From assembly GCA_051453625.1 (NCBI GenBank), contig JBOZIK010000001.1:29177844-29241843 (forward strand): a stretch of 64,000 nucleotides of DNA, in the 5' to 3' direction. Numbering within the stretch: the first letter of the stretch is position 1; each line of letters starts with the position of its first letter. The translations under genes and the position numbers were made by a program. Source of the stretch: Welwitschia mirabilis. Its lineage: Eukaryota > Gnetophyta > Gnetopsida > Welwitschiales. The notes beneath the pieces are model-generated. The model saw only the letters and a program-made list of their open reading frames with translations. It did no database searches and was not told the DNA's origin. Shown one piece after another: positions 60,489-64,000 of this stretch.

Positions 60489-61852
60489 TGCTAGGATCAA
60501 GAATCCTAGAGAGGAGGTGAATAGGTTCTTTTAAAAACTTAACAAATACTTTGAAATGAATATATTTGAATCACAACTTACATATGAAAATAAATCTATC
60601 TAAGATGTGCATAATAGAATATAATATTAAAAATAAAGGAAAAAATGCATAAACTACCAAATAGATGTAAGCTGGATTTATAGTGGTTTGAGAAACTCCC
60701 CTACTTCACTATTGACAATCAACTTCTCTCAAGATTGATCTCGGATCTCTGTTACTCCATCAAGTATTCAAGGTTTACCTATAAGCTTTACAAGCTAACT
60801 TTTCCAAGTAAAGTATTAACCTTCAGCACATATTTTCAAGTCTTAGTCTCAACTTTTAGCACAGACTTTTTAGGGCTCAGTCTCAATCTTTAGCAAATGA
60901 AATAGTGATGTGGTGATGCCTCAATAGCCTAAATAACACGTTCTAAAGCAATATAATAGATAGAGCTCTTCTCCTATAACAATACACTAATATTACTCTA
61001 GAGCTGACTTTGAATGCAATGTATGTGCCAATGATAGATCTCCTCTAGTCAGATGTGTAGAAGTTAATATATACAATGTAAAAGCACAGCCTGACTTTTT
61101 AGATCCAAAATTATTTAGCCAAATATAAGAGGTTCTAAAAAGTTAAAAAACCTCTTTTAGTTATTTATGGCTTAGCTATTTATAGTGAAAGACTACTAGG
61201 GTTTAATACATTTCAATTACACTTCCAACAACTATAAATGACTAGAAAATGATTACATAATGGCTAGATAATGAATACATAACATTTAGAAAAACTTATT
61301 TTTCATGCCATTCAGTTGACTCCACAAAAATCCAGTCGACCCTATTTGGTGCCATGAATTACATGAGTTTCCTAAGAGAAGAATTCAGTTGCCCTAGGAT
61401 TTTACATCTCCAACTCCAGTCGACTCCCTCTAGGTTTGGTCAATACCAATCCGATCGATCCCATCCTAGATTCACTTAACCCCTTTTCTCTTAGTTTGGG
61501 AATATTGCCTATTAGGTTCTCAAATCTAGTTGACCCCATGAAAATCTAGTTGACCCCTTTCCATTTAGTTTAGGGTCACTGATTCTCTAAGTTACAGGTC
61601 CGGTTGATCCTATCAAAATCAAGTTGATCACTCTGAATGTAGTTTATTTTCCTTTGATAGCTTCAGATGTGGTCTATCCCTTTAGGATTCAGTCAACCCC
61701 TCTGAAAGGTGAATCAATTGAGTAGGTTTCTAGTGCATATTTTAGTTCCATCTTTCAACCTGCAAAAACACAAACTCTTCTATGTAAAATATACAACATT
61801 TGCTACATAAGAGATATTAGTTTGACATCAATTGGTAAAATATAATTTAATA
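60489..61852 (-). repeat. 3' LTR of the 60-64 kb Sirevirus-like copia element
   Basis: 1364 bp, TG (60489) to TA (61852, CA in sister copies). Shares all family blocks including repeated 'tagtctcaa' units (60850-60890), a minus-strand TATA element at 61176-61185 and GTCGACCCC-like motifs at about 61315-61710. It is a 3' LTR because a polypurine tract abuts its right side and pol lies beyond. Confidence 0.87.
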
Positions 61853-62500
61853 ATCTCCTTTTTTGATATTAATGGGAAACACATAAGTGATTTCAAGATC
61901 AAACAAATATAAGCTCTTTCAACAAACAAATTTAAGAGCTTTTTAACATAATAAAAAATCCTCCTTTCACAAATCCATATAAACAACATTAAGCTAAGGG
62001 TATATATAAAATATTTCTAAAATGCATATGTTTGAAAACACTATATTTTATCCTCCTTTGACATCAATGGCAAAGAAATATAAACCTTAAATGTGTATCT
62101 AGAAATATCACAAAATTTCCTCCTAACATTATGTCATATGTAAAAATAATAATCATGATAGAATTGTAAAGAAATTATGTAAAGAAGATGATAATTTTTC
62201 AATTGATAATGTCTAAAAAGAAAACCAACTAAGATTTGGTTAATATGATAAGACAAAATAAAACATCGGAATATTAAAAGATCATAGATAAAATTCTATA
62301 AAAATTGTTAATAGATCAAAATAGAAATGACAAAATAGATGATGATTTATTATTCTGCTACTGTGACAACTATAGAACTTTTAAGAGACCAGGTGACTGA
62401 GTATAAAACTGGTCGAGAAACCTATTTCAGTTAATTAAATATCAAGTTCAGTTGACCACCCTGCAATTAAGTATAGGATAGTGAGAGAACTTCTAGTTCA
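61853..62500 (-). other. 3' spacer with two polypurine-tract modules
   Basis: The first tract (minus AAAAAAGGAG, 61855-61864) lies next to the LTR. A second module with the same flanking word, minus TTTGCCATTGATGTCAAAGG and GGA, is at 62052-62077. Otherwise AT-rich non-coding sequence between RNase H and LTR. Confidence 0.65.
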
Positions 62501-64000
62501 TGTCTAAGATGAATAAAAGTATCAAAGTTCAGGAATTACTAAAAATATCTGCTAATTGTTGATCTGTAAATATAAAATTCATAGATATATATTCTTTTTT
62601 AGCTTGATGATGAAGGAAATAAAGTCTAAGTTTAATATGCTTTGTTCTTGAGTGCTGGACTAGATTTTTAGATATATTAATAGCACTGGTGTTGTTACAA
62701 AAAATAGGAACTTGTTTAAAAGTAATACCAAAATATTTCAACATTTCTTTTATCAATAAAAGGTGAGTGCAATAACTTCCTGCAACAATAAATTCTGCTC
62801 CTAAAATAGAGAGAGAAATAGAGTTTTATTTCTTACTTATCTATCATACTAAATATGAACCTAAAAGAAAGCAATTTTCACTTGTGCTTTTTCAATCATA
62901 TTTGCATTTAGCCCAATCTACATCACTAAAACCTACAATATCAAAAGATGTTTTATTGGAATACCATAAATCATAATCACATGTACCTTTTATATAGCTG
63001 ATCATCCTTTTTACTAGCTAAAAATGGAATTCTTTTGGACTAGATTGTTATCTTACACAAACTCCAACACTGAACATGATATCTAGTTGCCTTGCAGTCA
63101 AATACAATAAACTACCAATCATGCTTCTATAAAGTTTTTGATCTACTAATTTATCATTTTTGACTAAGCTTACTTTACATGAAGTAGACATAGGAGTATC
63201 AATTTTTTTTCCATTATCTAGGCCAAATTAGTTTACTAAATTTCTTATATATTTAGATTGATAGATAAATATTCCATCTTTAGATTGCTTAATTTGAAGT
63301 CCAAGAAAAATTTTAACTTTCCAAAGCATACTCATTTCAAATTGATTTATCATAATGTTTGTAAATTCTTTTGATAACTTCTCATTTGAGGAACCAAAAT
63401 AATATCATCTATATAAATCTGTATAATAATGAAATTATTTTTTAATTTTTTCACAAATAAATTTTTGTCTACTATTCCTTGAACATATCCATTGTTATTT
63501 AAAAAGGTATCTAGCTTTTCATACCATGCTCTTGGAGCTTATTTTAAATTATATAAATATTTCTTAAATCTATGCATATGATTAGATCTATAAGGATTAA
63601 TAAAATGTTATGGTTGTTTAACATAAACTTCTTCAATTAATGATCCATATAGAAAAGCACTTTTTACATCCATTTGATAAACATTAAAGTTATTAAAATT
63701 TACAAAAGATAAAAACATTCTAATGTTACCAATCTTCCAATAGAAGCAAAAGTATTTCCTACATCAATACCTTCTATTTTGTTGTAGCCTTAAGCTACTA
63801 GTCTTGCTTTTTTTTATAACATTATTTTCTTTATCACACTTATTCTAAAAGATCTATTTTATACTAATTACATTCTTATCTTTTAGTCTCTATACTAGTT
63901 TTCAAACATTATTTCTTTTAAACTGTTGTAGCTCATCTTACATTACCAACATCCATTCTTCATGAGCTTCTACTTCTTTGAAGTTCTTGGGCTCTATCTT
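62501..64000 (-). pseudogene. Ty1/copia RT and RNase H remnant (runs off the window)
   Basis: From the right edge downwards: PKNFKEVEAHEEW (63995, RT start), ARLVA-GYNKIEGID (63810-63770), QMDVKSAFL-like (near 63675), SRAWYEKLDTFLNNN-like (63540-63490), QIYIDDIIFGSSN with the RT catalytic YIDD at 63404-63415, FEMSMLWKVKIFLGLQIKQ (63350-63290), YRSMIGSLLYLTA (63135-63095), ISYIKGTCDYDLWYSNKTS (RNase H start, about 63000-62945), GFSDVDWA, LGAEFIVAGSYC (62800-62765) and the 75-codon frame 62756-62529 with FCNNTSAINISKN, HSRTKHI and QQLADIF, the RNase H end. The YIDD box is intact, yet stops and frameshifts occur elsewhere. Best-preserved pol in the window. Confidence 0.88.

Overview
This is an AT-rich stretch of a plant nuclear genome, almost certainly an angiosperm. 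It holds one convincing intact protein gene: an intronless C2H2 zinc-finger repressor of the plant ZAT type with QALGGH fingers and a C-terminal DLN motif, on the minus strand at 15611-16381. Nearly everything else that can be recognised is old, heavily mutated transposable-element sequence. Two long N gaps (9113-10009 and 51648-52299) and a 5-base gap (13636-13640) show it is a draft assembly. All homology statements are from reading translations by eye; no database search was run.

Layout. 1-1466: leader and 5' LTR of a minus-strand Ty1/copia element of Sirevirus type, inserted into a Ty3/gypsy (Athila/Tat-like) integrase whose tail runs to about 1880. 1.9-8.4 kb: AT-rich sequence without a recognised gene, with a 3 x 27 bp tandem repeat. 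8.4-11.7 kb: plus-strand gypsy pol remnant, broken by a TA microsatellite, the first gap and a tRNA-like SINE. 11.96-14.44 kb: 5'-truncated L1-type LINE, minus strand. 14.87-15.26 kb: tandem repeat with a GGCC-GAGA-GGCC hairpin. 15.5-17.03 kb: the ZAT gene with polyA signal, TATA box and a duplicated upstream block. 17.03-18.78 kb: a copia pol fragment split by a solo LTR with a perfect 5 bp target duplication. 21.2-22.6 kb: a decayed duplicate of the ZAT gene and its upstream region. 22.6-33.0 kb: mostly unrecognised AT-rich DNA with one GC-richer island near 32 kb. 33.0-34.8 kb: plus-strand copia integrase-RT remnant. 35.15-42.47 kb: a complete two-LTR Sirevirus-like element on the minus strand that has gag and pre-integrase but no RT, and carries a 'putative plant transposon protein' ORF instead. 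43.5-46.3 kb: a complete but internally deleted gypsy element with a near-perfect target duplication. 47.6-49.06 kb: probable LTR/leader sequence with two co-varying hairpins. 49.06-58.34 kb: a near-complete Athila/Tat-like gypsy element, minus strand. 58.4 kb: a tRNA-like SINE fragment. 60.5-64 kb: 3' LTR, RNase H and RT of another Sirevirus-like copia element running off the window.

The elements are nested and degraded mainly by changes toward A/T, as expected from cytosine methylation and deamination. The Sirevirus-like family supplies five LTRs from at least four insertions, all in the same orientation, and shares arrays of GTCGACCCC-like motifs in the LTRs and a second polypurine-tract module upstream of the 3' LTR. 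The most unusual items are the pol-less element with the captured ORF, the gene/pseudogene pair of the zinc-finger protein, and the co-varying hairpin pair at 48.2 kb.
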